Assembly: GCF_028368935.1 (NCBI RefSeq)
Contig: NZ_JAQNDK010000001.1
Coordinates: forward strand, 3,472,001 to 3,536,000
Reading direction: 5' to 3'
Source: Sorangium aterium
GTDB taxonomy: Bacteria; Myxococcota_A; Polyangia; Polyangiales; Polyangiaceae
DNA length: 64,000 bases
Notes under the pieces: generated by a model
The model's database searches: none
Seen by the model: only the letters and a program-made list of their open reading frames with translations
What the model was told of the DNA's origin: nothing
Made by a program: the position numbers and the translations under genes
In this document: piece after piece, positions 30,501-38,398 of the stretch
How positions within the stretch are numbered: position 1 is the first letter of the stretch
Layout: every line of letters begins with the position of its first letter

Positions 30501-33458
30501 GCCCCAGTCGGCGCGCAGCGCCTGGATCACCGCAATCACGCGCAGCGCGCGGCCGTTCACGACGTCGGTGCCGCTGGGCGCGCACGTGGCCAGCACCTGA
30601 TCGAGCTCGCGAATCGACCAGCCGAGGCGCAGCCGGAGCCGCAGGAAGCGGTGCAAGATGTCCAGCGAGGCCGCGGCATCGCTCAGGCCGCCGATGCTCT
30701 GCTCGTCGATCTTGCAGCTATTCGCCGGCTGGATCGCCGGCGATCCGAAGCGATGGAGCACGGACGTCTCGAGCATGTCGCGCAGCTCGTCGTAGGACAG
30801 CCCCGAGCGCTTGAGGAACACCGGCACGTTGAACAGCCCGCCGGGGATCACGGAGACGCCCCAGGCGCTCGCCAGGGTCACGCCCGTGATCCAGGTGCCG
30901 CGGATCAGATCGAGCTCGCGCCCTGAAAGCCCGAGCCGATGGGCGGCCGCGTCCTCGGGATACATGGCCTCCGGGCTGGACCACTTCGCCCTCAGCTCGC
31001 TCAGGAATGCGTGCAGGGGCACGCCGAGGTGCTCGAGATAGACGCGCGCCTCGTGGTGCCGGTGGTGATACGGCAAGCTGAAGGGGAAGTCGGTTTCCGC
31101 CAGGCGCTCGTAAGCCGTCTCGTGCCAGTCCTCCTCGCCGCTGGGCGGGTTCGGCATGGCCGCGAGCTCCTCGGCGGTGCCGGCGGTCGCGATGTGCTCC
31201 GGGAAGGCGAGCGGCGCCTGGCTCTCGCTCACGAAGGCGTGGACGAGGATCTCGTTCACCAGATCCACGTACGGCAGCGGCGTATCGGCGTTCTGGCAGG
31301 TGAGGTCGATCCGGCCGATGTCCGGGCGCCGCCCGGCGCGCGCCGGCGTGGAGCCCGGCGCGCTGCCGAGGAGCAGCTCCTTCGCGGTCCACTTGGTGCT
31401 GCCGCTCTTCGTGATCGTGGAGCTGTACCGGTCGAGGAAGCGGAGCATGTCGACGAGGTACGCCGCCGGGCCGTAGACCGAGGCGCAGTGCGCGCACGCG
31501 CACGCGTCGGAGGAGCCGAAGAGCGCCTCGTACGTCGCGAGATCGGGCGCCGGCTGGCTCGCGCGGCGCGCGGGGTTGGGCAGGGCGTAGGCCGAGCCCT
31601 GGTTGAAGGCCGTGCCGAACTTGAGCGACAGCGCGAGCGCAACATCGGAGACGGCGACCGCCTTTTCGTAGATGTCGTTCGCGATCTCGACGCCTCCGAG
31701 GGCAGCGCCGAGCTCGGCGCCGACCCGGGGCTTGCCGCGGATGGAGATCTCCCGCGCCGACTTGAACCCGGCGTCGAGCAGCACCTTCGCCTCCTCGTAC
31801 CTGGGTGTGAGATTGTGCAGCCGCTCGACCACCTTGAGATCGCGCACCGCGACCATGGGGTTGGAGAGCCCCGCGACCGCCCCCGGGTTCGACGCGATGA
31901 AGTGGCCGATGCGCGCCTCGCCGAGCTTGAACGAAGGGTTGTTGTTGAAGAACGTGGGCAGCTCGCTCCCGCCGACCGCGGCGATCGCGGACGCGACCGC
32001 CTTCGACGGGAACGCCTCCTCCAGGGCCCGCCGGAGGACCTTCGCGTAGGTCGCGCGCCTCTCGGCCACCGTCGCTCCGGGCGTGTCGGCCGGGTAGTTG
32101 ATGGGCGAGCCGTTGCGCTGGATGGTGAGGACCGCGATCCAGTCGGCCTCGCTGTAGGCCGCGAGGTCCTTGAGCTCGGCGAACTGGGCGTCCTGCCAGC
32201 GCTCCCACAGCTCTTCGACGAGCGGGAAGTGATAGCGCGTGAGCGCGCCCAGCTGCAGCACGAGCTGGAGCCGCGGGATGTTGAGCGAGCCCTCGCTCTG
32301 GTACTCGGGCAAGGACGCGAGGTGGGCCCAGAAGGCCTCCGGCGTGCCATCGAACGCCAGGTACTCGGCGAGGAACTGTTCCGCGTAGCCCTCCTCGGAC
32401 AGCACGAGCTCGACGAGCTGACCGAGGCTGCAGGTCGCTCCCGCGGGCGGCGCCCCCATGGCGAGATCGACGGCGGCCTGGGTGAGGAGATCGACGAAGC
32501 TATCGCTGACTTCGCCGCCCACGATCTTTGCTTCCTTGGCCTCGTCGAGCGCGCGGCGCAGCGCGGGTTTGGGGTACGACAGGAGCCCGCGCCGGGTGGC
32601 CGGCAAGCCCATGCGGACGAAGGGGTAAAAAGAATCGGCGGACCCGCCGACGCCGACGGACGTCAGGAGGGAGTCGGCCGCGACGAGCGCCTCGACCTTC
32701 CCGCGATCCACCTCGGTCCCCATCGCGACGAACTCGACCTGCTCGGCCTGAAGGGTTCCGAGGACCACCCCCTGCGTATGAGCCGCGGTGCGGGACTTGA
32801 GCTGCTGCAGCTCCGAGGGGCCGCGATCTTCCTGGTTCTGGCTGGTGACCAGGTCGACGACGGCGGTCGATGGGGCGCGGACGATCAGCGCGGAGCGGCC
32901 CAGCTCCTGATTCGACCCGTTGTAGACGATCACCCGGAGATCCGGCTGTTGCTTGCCGGATGCCAGCAGGGGCGAGTACGAGATCTTGTAATGACCCGTC
33001 GAATCGGTCGCCGACGAGCCGATCTCTATCTCTGACGTCAGCCTCACGTCGTAGGCGCGCACCGTCGCGTTCGCGACCGTCGCGCCTTGCTCGTTCCGCA
33101 CGATGCCGCGTACGACCGATTGGGCTGGAGCGCGCCTGGTCGAGGTCAACGCGAGGTCCACCTCGATCCGCACGGTCGCAGGCGTCGGCGACACCTTCCA
33201 TTGCGTGTAGCGCGTGACGTACTCCTCGGCCCCGGGCGAGAACACGCGGAGCGCGATCAGCGGCTTCCGCCCCTGGAAATGGCGATCCACGGCGGCCTGG
33301 TCGAGCGATATCTCGAAATCGCCGGTCTGGTTGGTCACGGCGACGGCGACGAGATCCGTGGTGACCTCCGCGCTGTCCCACGCCTCGACACGCACACTCC
33401 CGACGCCCCTTTCGGTCTTGGCTCGGACGACCCGACCGGAGAGTTTATACTTTTTCAT
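24543..33458 (-). CDS. TcA toxin complex subunit (pore/translocation and receptor-binding)
   Basis: This 2971-aa protein has the length and domain order of TcdA-type TcA subunits. ATG 33458 has GGGAG about 7 nt upstream. Residues ~1-220 are two beta-sandwich repeats (KYKLSGRVVRAKTERGV; VVRGIVRNEQGATVANATVR) like carboxypeptidase-regulatory domains, an unusual N-terminal addition. Around residue 650 is the VRP1-like motif CACAHCASVYGPAAYLVDML. A neuraminidase-like region follows, then alpha-helical channel segments. Near residue 2660 is the TcB-binding domain signature FDLDYPGHYFRRIKSVAVTI. In the family, TcA pentamers form a bell that injects the TcC tip through a channel. No secretion signal is seen, as is normal for TcA. 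It heads the operon. Confidence 0.93.
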   Translation of the reverse strand: MKKYKLSGRVVRAKTERGVGSVRVEAWDSAEVTTDLVAVAVTNQTGDFEISLDQAAVDRHFQGRKPLIALRVFSPGAEEYVTRYTQWKVSPTPATVRIEVDLALTSTRRAPAQSVVRGIVRNEQGATVANATVRAYDVRLTSEIEIGSSATDSTGHYKISYSPLLASGKQQPDLRVIVYNGSNQELGRSALIVRAPSTAVVDLVTSQNQEDRGPSELQQLKSRTAAHTQGVVLGTLQAEQVEFVAMGTEVDRGKVEALVAADSLLTSVGVGGSADSFYPFVRMGLPATRRGLLSYPKPALRRALDEAKEAKIVGGEVSDSFVDLLTQAAVDLAMGAPPAGATCSLGQLVELVLSEEGYAEQFLAEYLAFDGTPEAFWAHLASLPEYQSEGSLNIPRLQLVLQLGALTRYHFPLVEELWERWQDAQFAELKDLAAYSEADWIAVLTIQRNGSPINYPADTPGATVAERRATYAKVLRRALEEAFPSKAVASAIAAVGGSELPTFFNNNPSFKLGEARIGHFIASNPGAVAGLSNPMVAVRDLKVVERLHNLTPRYEEAKVLLDAGFKSAREISIRGKPRVGAELGAALGGVEIANDIYEKAVAVSDVALALSLKFGTAFNQGSAYALPNPARRASQPAPDLATYEALFGSSDACACAHCASVYGPAAYLVDMLRFLDRYSSTITKSGSTKWTAKELLLGSAPGSTPARAGRRPDIGRIDLTCQNADTPLPYVDLVNEILVHAFVSESQAPLAFPEHIATAGTAEELAAMPNPPSGEEDWHETAYERLAETDFPFSLPYHHRHHEARVYLEHLGVPLHAFLSELRAKWSSPEAMYPEDAAAHRLGLSGRELDLIRGTWITGVTLASAWGVSVIPGGLFNVPVFLKRSGLSYDELRDMLETSVLHRFGSPAIQPANSCKIDEQSIGGLSDAAASLDILHRFLRLRLRLGWSIRELDQVLATCAPSGTDVVNGRALRVIAVIQALRADWGISLPIAALASWFGPLDTQRRDAGETPSFYEQLFQNKAVTNPVDAALALPGVASLPTATLFESHTPAILAGLRISREELSLLTASSGLGLPALVPADTSDLAPVTLAKLHRYVTFARAARLSLPDFHALYNLTTYKPLEADNPEHTLRFLDTVDRVRRSGLSPADLEVIFRARPSRRARIAATDEAINSVLDQMFGALLALRGKNGAPDSEAEAALIEDTLGAALKLDARSTHLLIADILTTGESDDVPLGSAFSLPTSPPPSLDDPSRAAQRAAYRHLARAAAVVQQLGARADEIERMFAGASPALDLDGLPRAEIDGAGGSPLFADWEKLVDFVELRSHLVGPNPSLASLFEAEPAKLAAATGWPVEDVTALLFTRGYEALDPSNAAELVSVLGLVRRAIVVLKRLGVSAQQAFDWEISMHSVDAGPAQSIVRAAKAKYSDAEWARVAPPLRDVLRERLRSTLVAYLVAKRGYEDSDDLFANLLVDVETSPAVITSRLKQAIGSVQTFVQRALMNLESGELKLPEEAAREWAWRKSYRVWEASRKVLLQTELYLDPSLRDDKSPFFKALEAELRQQDITDDTAERAFERYLDRLDEVANLEIASAFHQEEDGDDTHLPIDVLHVVGRTAAQPYKYFYRTRVDGLSWTPWEPIDLDIEGDRVLLAVVDRRPHLFWPIIEERAEPEQPMPSDTREAGKTAVTSHYIRLAWSQRRNGAWGARRMSGGSEVTLESESNTDFVSLLVERDDEQAPPGIAAMYSNTSLGTRLGHFVQSACGALEGTNFGYEIRNYNLFDPAIPYRTVWRGQHVVSRDATELVVPIKINGFAKTIPLLGSVTPFRALIPREIGSGHFKDTAAAGVSFFFKDAKSTFFADLVLTEYTEWDKATQVQPGMTAYGDIGLKFGAFAMRAGPAADEWAHRAPEETRIAHVYEDAKRYRFMSFYHPYACLFRKELQRSGVDGLLKWSLHPTEPLQRSSSDHFEETYDPDPEYVLTPYPKEEVDFSFQGAYSIYNWELFFHAPFLIALRLMQSGRHAEAQRWLHFIFDPTTGDPAPAPERFWNVRPFRENKDLASIEDELRELPASKQGAMAKLMRALLTNQGDASEKLDLAAQIEAWRKDPFNPHLVARMRPIAYQKAVVSKYIENLIAWGDQLFRRETIESLNEATQLYILAGNILGRRPVRVERKDAVTPRNYWQLEALGLGDLSDPVIGSRSRVEAESLATLIKPPHPTIHERAPDLGELYFCVPRDEALSGLWDTVADRLFKIRHSMNIEGMVRTLPLFEPPIDPMLLVQARALGVDLATVLGEASSPRLPYRFQVVLAKAAELCGAVSGLGAALLAAMEKKDGEAIARLRSGHEVELLAAVREIKAQQVKETQATVASLERSLETARLRRDHYAGLPRISAAEQGALAMSITGLELGLAAQVIAAVAPGVEATPPTTFGGAGTMGSPVALTTIGGQASGASIEAAAQALSMAAGALREGASIASTIAGYERRAEEWALQERLAAKEMQGLEKQIVAAKIRAAVAEVELRNHDRQTEQAREVLEFLRDRKRTTEELYDWMVAELSTVHYQTYTLAFDMARRAERALRFELGTADSTPAMVRFGAWDSLKQGLLAGERLQHDLRRLEAAFLEQTPREAELVKNVSLVEVAPEQLMRLRETGTCDVVLTQEVFDLDYPGHYFRRIKSVAVTIPTVTGPYAGVSCTLTLSNTRVRPPPQPPVTAQTYADTEDFRTDLVPLTGVIATSGGVNDAGLFEPNLRDERYLPFEGAGVLGTYKIELPAANNRFDIAAVSDVILHIRYTARSNGALAAAAKTYYHDHPPVRRRLFSLRSELPAEWARFMAAPSDDAVAQQLSIPLTPEMFPYAPATQKVALKSYTLYARWNGKTHYWNLNQGRLLVTMARPGAAAQESSTLNQFPLDSTGGCNTGASDKKDLPPNEQDLGTWTLSASRGAVGVIASDLRTNSRLNDTLQDIYLLCEYGFESA

Positions 33459-34052
33459 GCGAGCTCCCTTCGATTCCATGGTCAAAAACCATCAGTTGGC
33501 GCAGTGTTCGGCCGCCGCGGCCGGTGCGCCTCGTCGCCGACGGTCGACAGCGGAGGAGATGACGAGGAGAGCCACCGCGGAACGATCGGCGCGACGATTC
33601 GCGCGCCGATCGCTCCGCACGAGGACGCTCTCGCGGTTCCGCGAGACATCAGTTGTTTGCTGTCGATCCCCTCTTCGCCCCTGCGTGCGTCAGCGGGCCA
33701 CCGCGGACGCGCCTGCAGGACGTAATTTGAACTGCCACGGCGCGTCTCGTTGGAAAGCTCGAAACACGTCCCCGCCATTCGACGATCTCGGGGTACGTCC
33801 ACGCATCACGCGCGATCGACGGTCGTCTGTCTCTTGCTGTCGCCGGCCGTTCGCGACCGCACGGCCACCGCCATGAGCTCACGCAGGCATGGCAAAGGCT
33901 GGTGTCCTTTGACGCGCTGCTCACGCAGCCTTCGCGCGGAACGTCACGTCGTCCCGGTCACACCCTGGCGACATCTTGCGCGTCCCCCACCGCCTCTTGG
34001 CCAGGCCTGCCGATTTTCGACTAGAATAGAGGGTCCCCTTCCGCGAGGCCTC
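33459..34052. other. Intergenic region upstream of the Tc operon
   Basis: About 590 bases lie between the divergent TcA gene and a lipoprotein gene. Short open frames exist but have no ribosome sites or recognisable products. The region must carry the Tc operon promoter. Close to the lipoprotein start there is TAGAAT at 34022-34027, a possible -10 element, without a convincing -35 partner. Confidence 0.5.
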
Positions 34053-34661
34053 ATGCGCGGCGCGCCTACTGCTGTTGTTATCCTCCTCTCTGTTGCGGTC
34101 GCCGCGTGCGACCAGGCCGCGCCTCCCGCCGAGACGCCGCCCGATCCAGCGGCCGCCCAGCCGCTGTCCGCGGCGCCAACCCCTGTGATCGCCGCCGTCA
34201 CCTGGCCGCCGGCCGCCTCGGTCGACCGGACCGCGCTCGCGGCGCTCCCGAAGACGGCGGCTCACGTCGCCAGGGCCTCGCGGGTCCCGGTGCTCGTGCC
34301 GTCCCAGCGCGAGCTCCTCGCGGCGCCGGTCCTCGTCGCCAGGGAGCACTGGACCTCGTTCTGGGCAAAGACGGACGCGATCACCGTCTCGCTCACAATG
34401 ACCCGCCTCGCTCGCAAATATCCGAGCATTCCACCGTTCCGGGGGGCCCGCGCCGTGCGCGGGGCGCCGGCGTTCGTCACGATGAACGAGAGTATCTGGA
34501 GCGCATCGTGGACCGAGAACGGCGTCTCGTACGCGCTCGACGTCGAGTGCGCCTCCCCGGAGGCGCCGGCCTGCGCCTCGGACGCGCTCGTCCTCGAGCT
34601 CGCCTCGGAGCTCGTCTATGTGGGCGGCGACGTGCCCAGGGCCGCGGGAGACATGCCATGA
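34053..34661 (+). CDS. Hypothetical lipoprotein
   Basis: A 202-aa protein beginning MRGAPTAVVILLSVAVAAC, a clear lipoprotein signal with the cysteine at residue 19. A Pro/Ala linker leads to a domain with LVPSQRELLAAPVLVAREHW and, later, ENGVSYALDVECASPEAPAC. No family is recognised. The frame is open upstream of 34053, but the signal peptide fixes the start. Its last codons overlap the ATG of the M23 peptidase gene (ATGA), so the two are co-transcribed and translationally coupled; a role in the same envelope process is likely. Confidence 0.7.
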   Translation: MRGAPTAVVILLSVAVAACDQAAPPAETPPDPAAAQPLSAAPTPVIAAVTWPPAASVDRTALAALPKTAAHVARASRVPVLVPSQRELLAAPVLVAREHWTSFWAKTDAITVSLTMTRLARKYPSIPPFRGARAVRGAPAFVTMNESIWSASWTENGVSYALDVECASPEAPACASDALVLELASELVYVGGDVPRAAGDMP

Positions 34662-36430
34662 TCGCGCCGCTCCGCCCGCTCCGCCCGCTCCGCCCCCGCT
34701 CCGCCGCGCTGGCCTCGCTGATCGCGACAGCCGCGCTCGCGCTCGCTCTCGCGCTCTCGACGCGCGCCGCCGCGGCCGATCCGTTCTCGTACCGCCCGGC
34801 CGGCGAGCTCCTTCCAGGCTCGGGAGAGGGGCGCGTCGACGACGTCGTGTATGCCCCCTCCATGCGCTTTCCGCTCGAGGAGGGCCCGGCGTTCGCCAAC
34901 TCCCAGGTCTACGGCAAAGGCGGGAGCGCGGGCCCTGCCGGTGGACAGTGCGACGCGGACAACTACGCCTATCCGTGGCGCGACAACTACTGCGAGCTGC
35001 GCTCGTGGGATATGCCTCTCTGCCCCTCCGGCACAGGGCACCAGGGGCAGGACGTGCGGCCGGCGACGTGCGAGGCGGGGAGACACTGGGTCGTCGCGGT
35101 GGTGGATGGCACCATCACGAGCGTCGGCAGCTACTCTGTCTACCTGACCGGCGAGGACGGGACCCGCTACGACTACCTGCACATGTCCGATGTCCAAGTC
35201 TCGCCCGGCCAGGACGTCTCGCGGGGAGAGCGCATCGGGCGGGTGTCCAACGTCTTCGGGGGCACGCCGACGACGATTCACCTGCACTTCAACGTGCGGC
35301 AGTCCGTGAGCGGCGTCGGCGTGGTCTTCGTGCCGCCCTACACATCGCTCGTGGCCTCGTACGAGGCGCTGCTCAACAAGCCCCCCGAGGGCGCCCTGGA
35401 GACCGCCGGCTGCAGCGGTATCGCGGGGTGGGCCCGCGACCCGGACGCGGAGAGCGCGCCGGGCGACGCGCGGCTCTACTTCGACGTCCCCGCGACCGAG
35501 GCGGGCGCGGAGGGCTACAGCTTCCCCGCGGACCTGCGCCGCGACGACCTCTGCGAGCCGCTCGGCTCATGCACGCACGGCTTCGAGGCGCCGATGCCGC
35601 TCAGCCTGCTCGGGGGCGAGCACGCAGTCCATGCCTATGGGGTCGACGCGCTGAGCGGCGAGGAGGTGGAGCTCGAGGGGAGCCCGAGGGCGCTCGAGTG
35701 CCCGCTCGATCTGCCCTCCGGCGTGAGGCGGCCGCTCGGCGGCGACGGCGCGCTGGGCGCCTGGGGGTTCTCGCGGTTCTGGGACGTCGCCAGCGCGCCG
35801 GACGCGGCGCTCCAGGCGCTGCCGGAGGGCGACGCGTTCCCGTCGTCGCCGCTGCTCGTGCGCGGCGACGACGGCGCGGCCTCCCTCTGGCTGATCGACG
35901 GCGCCGAGCGGCGGGCCGTGCCGGACGACGAGGTGGCCGGCGCGTGGAACCTCGATCCGGACGGGGCCGTCGTGTGGCCGGCAGCGAGGCTCGCCGCGCT
36001 GCCGCTCGGGCCGGCGCTGCGGCCGCGCCCGTTCCTTGTGCAGGGCTCCGGGCCGCTCTACGTCATCGACGCGCCGCCGCTGCCGGGCGAAGCCGGCGGC
36101 GCGGGCGCCGGTGGGGCTGGCGAGGCCGGCTCCGGGGGCGCTCCGGCCGGCGGAGACGTGGAGGAGGGCGCGCCCGGCACGAACGTCGGCGTTCACGGGC
36201 AGCTGCGCTGCGAGTGCGGCGCAGCCGGCGCAGGCGCTGCGGGCTCTGCCGGAGCGGGCTGGCAGCTCGGGCTCTTCGCGGCGGCGCTCGGCGCGGCCCG
36301 CACGCGGCGGCGCTCGGCGCGACGCGCGAGCGCGCCGCGTGAGGGCAGGCCGGCTCAGCCTTCGTGGATCTTGATCCCGGGGATCGACCGGAGCGGGCTC
36401 GCGTCCTCGACCCGAGAGCCCTCGAGGTAG
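34658..36430 (+). CDS. M23 metallopeptidase with MYXO-CTERM-like tail
   Basis: A 590-aa secreted protein. It has a signal peptide (residues ~1-40), then an M23/LytM domain with the zinc-ligand motifs GHQGQDVR (HxxxD) and IHLHFNVR (HxH). M23 enzymes cut peptidoglycan cross-links or act as degenerate regulators. Downstream are about 300 residues without a recognised domain and a Gly/Ala-rich linker. Then comes a tail with CECGAAGAGAAG, a hydrophobic stretch (WQLGLFAAALGAA) and an Arg cluster (RTRRRSARR), the pattern of the myxobacterial MYXO-CTERM sorting signal. Unusually, the frame continues about 30 residues past the Arg cluster and overlaps the 3' end of the convergent LRR gene by 76 bases. 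The start overlaps the previous gene. Confidence 0.8.
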   Translation: MIAPLRPLRPLRPRSAALASLIATAALALALALSTRAAAADPFSYRPAGELLPGSGEGRVDDVVYAPSMRFPLEEGPAFANSQVYGKGGSAGPAGGQCDADNYAYPWRDNYCELRSWDMPLCPSGTGHQGQDVRPATCEAGRHWVVAVVDGTITSVGSYSVYLTGEDGTRYDYLHMSDVQVSPGQDVSRGERIGRVSNVFGGTPTTIHLHFNVRQSVSGVGVVFVPPYTSLVASYEALLNKPPEGALETAGCSGIAGWARDPDAESAPGDARLYFDVPATEAGAEGYSFPADLRRDDLCEPLGSCTHGFEAPMPLSLLGGEHAVHAYGVDALSGEEVELEGSPRALECPLDLPSGVRRPLGGDGALGAWGFSRFWDVASAPDAALQALPEGDAFPSSPLLVRGDDGAASLWLIDGAERRAVPDDEVAGAWNLDPDGAVVWPAARLAALPLGPALRPRPFLVQGSGPLYVIDAPPLPGEAGGAGAGGAGEAGSGGAPAGGDVEEGAPGTNVGVHGQLRCECGAAGAGAAGSAGAGWQLGLFAAALGAARTRRRSARRASAPREGRPAQPSWILIPGIDRSGLASSTREPSR

Positions 36431-37140
36431 ACGTTCTTCAGGCTCTTGAGCTCCCGGAGCGGCGACACGTCGCTCACCCGCGTCCGCTTCATCTGGAGCA
36501 TCTCGAGCTTCTTCAGGCCGGCGAGCGGGCTCACGTCGGTCACCTCGGTCTCATCGAACTGGAGCTCGGTGAGGCTGGTGAGGCCGGCGAGCGGCGAGAG
36601 GTCGGCGACGGGCGTGCGGCCGATGTCGAGCCGGTCGAGCTTGACAAGGCCGGAGAGCGGCGAGAGGTCCTTGACCAGGGTCGCAGAGATGCGCAGCGAC
36701 TCCAGCCGCAGCAGGCCCTTGATCGGGCGCAGGTCGTCGATCTTGCCCGGCGGCAGGTAGAGCCCTTTGAGGCCCGTGAGCTCGGGGAAGATGCACGGAT
36801 CGAGCTCATCGAGCCCCTGGGCCTCGGACAGGTTCATGGTCTTGATGTTCTTGAGCTCGGCGCGCTTGATCGGCCCCTCGGGCTTCTGGAGCTGCTGCCG
36901 CACCCTGGCCTCGAGCCCCGGATGAGAGAAGGTCACCGGATCGCTCTTGGTGCACACCACGTCTTGCTTCTTCGGCGGCGCGCTGGCCGCGGCCGCGGGG
37001 CTCGCGGCAGGAGGCGCGTCGGCGGGCTTCACCGCGGAAGGCGCGGCCGAAGCCGCCCCCGCAACGGGCTTCTGGGGCTCGTCGCAGCCGAGGAGGAGAA
37101 GGGCGATGCCAAGGGATGCAAGGACGAGAGGGCGAATCAT
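36355..37140 (-). CDS. Leucine-rich repeat lipoprotein
   Basis: A 261-aa lipoprotein (signal LASLGIALLLLGC, cysteine at residue 19). After an Ala/Pro linker and a short Cys-containing region come about seven LRR units of internalin type (for example LSPLSGLVKLDRLDI, VSPLAGLKKLEMLQMKRT, VSPLRELKSLKNVYLEG). Such repeats form curved solenoids for protein binding. The target is unknown. It lies 60 bases downstream of the four-helix protein gene on the same strand and converges on the M23 gene, overlapping its 3' end. Confidence 0.8.
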   Translation of the reverse strand: MIRPLVLASLGIALLLLGCDEPQKPVAGAASAAPSAVKPADAPPAASPAAAASAPPKKQDVVCTKSDPVTFSHPGLEARVRQQLQKPEGPIKRAELKNIKTMNLSEAQGLDELDPCIFPELTGLKGLYLPPGKIDDLRPIKGLLRLESLRISATLVKDLSPLSGLVKLDRLDIGRTPVADLSPLAGLTSLTELQFDETEVTDVSPLAGLKKLEMLQMKRTRVSDVSPLRELKSLKNVYLEGSRVEDASPLRSIPGIKIHEG

Positions 37141-37200
37141 CGCCGCGATGATACACGAGACGACGCAGGAAAGCCGCGTCTTCTAAAGGGCCCTCGCGCG

Positions 37201-37671
37201 CTACAGCGGCAACAGCAAAAGCCCTTGTCGCGAGTCGAGCTGCTCGGAGAACCAGTCCCGGTGGCGCCGCTCCACCGCGAGCGAGTGCCGGAGGACGTCG
37301 CGCGCGCGCTCGGAGAGGCCTTCACGGGACGATATCATCCGCTCGTAAGCAGCGCAGCTGTCCTCCTCGTAATGCCTCATCGCCTCGAGGATCGCCCGAT
37401 CTCCGACCATCCCGTTCGTCAGCGCCTTGCTCTTCAGCTTGGGTCGGACGGCGCTCTCCACCGGCGGCTCGCCGAGCTCGTGGGCCAGGGCGGCGAGCAC
37501 CTCGAGGTGACGCTCGTGATCGTGAAGGAAGCTCGCGAGCCGGCTCTTGTCGCCTGGTCGGCTCATCCGCGAGAGCGCTGCTGCGAGCGCGTCCACCGTG
37601 GACCAATTGAGCTCGATCAGTTCGGTCAAGGACCCGATGAACGCGGCTTCGCCGCCGATCACGGACGCCAT
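37201..37671 (-). CDS. Four-helix bundle protein (DUF2383/PA2169-like)
   Basis: A 156-aa all-helical protein; start 37671 follows GAGGAG about 9 nt upstream. The sequence has ferritin-like spacing of acidic and His residues: ELIELNWSTVDALAAAL, LHDHERHLEVL, MRHYEEDSCAAYERM and VERRHRDWFSEQLD. It resembles the small PA2169/DUF2383 proteins, which are often linked to stress or metal handling, but the exact ligands cannot be confirmed by eye. Soluble and cytoplasmic. Probably co-transcribed with the LRR lipoprotein gene. Confidence 0.65.
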   Translation of the reverse strand: MASVIGGEAAFIGSLTELIELNWSTVDALAAALSRMSRPGDKSRLASFLHDHERHLEVLAALAHELGEPPVESAVRPKLKSKALTNGMVGDRAILEAMRHYEEDSCAAYERMISSREGLSERARDVLRHSLAVERRHRDWFSEQLDSRQGLLLLPL

Positions 37672-38164
37672 GGAATATCGCTCCTCTCCTCGCGGAAGCG
37701 GACCGCCCGCGTGAAGAGGGAGGTGGGCGGGTGCTTCTCCAGGCCTTCGATGCTCGCAAGCCCGGTGCCGGGGCCCACCTGTGCAGCCGCTATCCATCGC
37801 TGCGCGTGCGTCGTCCAGGAAACCCGCGGTTCTCCACGCTTGTCGCCCGCCGCCGCGCCCGAGACGGCCCTCTCCAGGGCCTGCGCTCGAGGGGATGCGA
37901 AGACTCAACCCAGATGGAGGCGACGGCCCCGCGACGCCGGGTCGAGCGCGCGCCGGACCAGGACGGAGCCGTGACGTGCCAGGGCGCAATCGGCGCGCGC
38001 TCGCGCCGCACCAGGCAGCGAAGCGCGAGCACGTCCCGGACATGATCGCGTCTCCTCCCGAAGCGCCCGAAGCGCGAAGGCGGCGTTGTCCAGGTCAGGA
38101 TCAGGAGGAGGAGAGGTGGACTTCGGTCGAGAGCGCTCTGGCGGCGCGCTCGGCGGAGATGCCG
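37672..38164. other. Intergenic region
   Basis: About 490 bases without a supported gene. Long open frames cross it on both strands, but they are Arg/Pro/Ala-rich, lack ribosome sites and look like GC-driven artefacts. Confidence 0.55.
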
Positions 38165-38398
38165 CTACTTCTTGCCAAAAAGGCCGCCGAGCGAGCCTGC
38201 GAGGCTGCCGACGTCGAGGTTGGCGATGGCGGGGGCCGCCGCGCCGAGCGCGGTGTCGACGTGGGCGGCGAGCGGCGCGGGGAGCTTCTCTTTGAGGAAA
38301 TTGACCACCGTCTCCACGGCCACCCGGGCCTTGTCTTCCGAGATGCCAACCTTCTCTGCGACCTGTCGTACCAGCTCGTCCATGGCCTCGACGCTCAT
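38165..38398 (-). CDS. Small helical protein (77 aa)
   Basis: A 77-aa protein starting MSVEAMDELVRQVAEKVGIS, followed by EDKARVAVETVVNFLKEKLP and a Gly/Leu-rich end (LAGSLGGLFGKK). The first part resembles the helical repeat of DUF2267-like small proteins, where a short domain of this kind is followed by a Gly-rich tail. The chosen ATG (38398) has AAAGG directly adjacent, which is poor spacing; the in-frame ATG at 38383 is an alternative. The frame is open upstream with unconvincing composition. Function unknown. Confidence 0.6.
   Translation of the reverse strand: MSVEAMDELVRQVAEKVGISEDKARVAVETVVNFLKEKLPAPLAAHVDTALGAAAPAIANLDVGSLAGSLGGLFGKK

Noticed and set aside
24837..30926. Very long plus-strand open frame opposite the TcA gene
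   Set aside because: Its translation is Arg/Leu/His-rich without recognisable domains and no ribosome site; it is the GC-driven mirror of the TcA codons.
33482..33802. Small minus-strand gene upstream of TcA
   Set aside because: No ribosome site, Arg/Ser-rich composition, and it occupies the expected promoter region.
37672..38043. Longer N terminus of the four-helix protein
   Set aside because: The upstream codons are low-complexity Arg/Pro/Gly; a good ribosome site precedes the shorter start at 37671.
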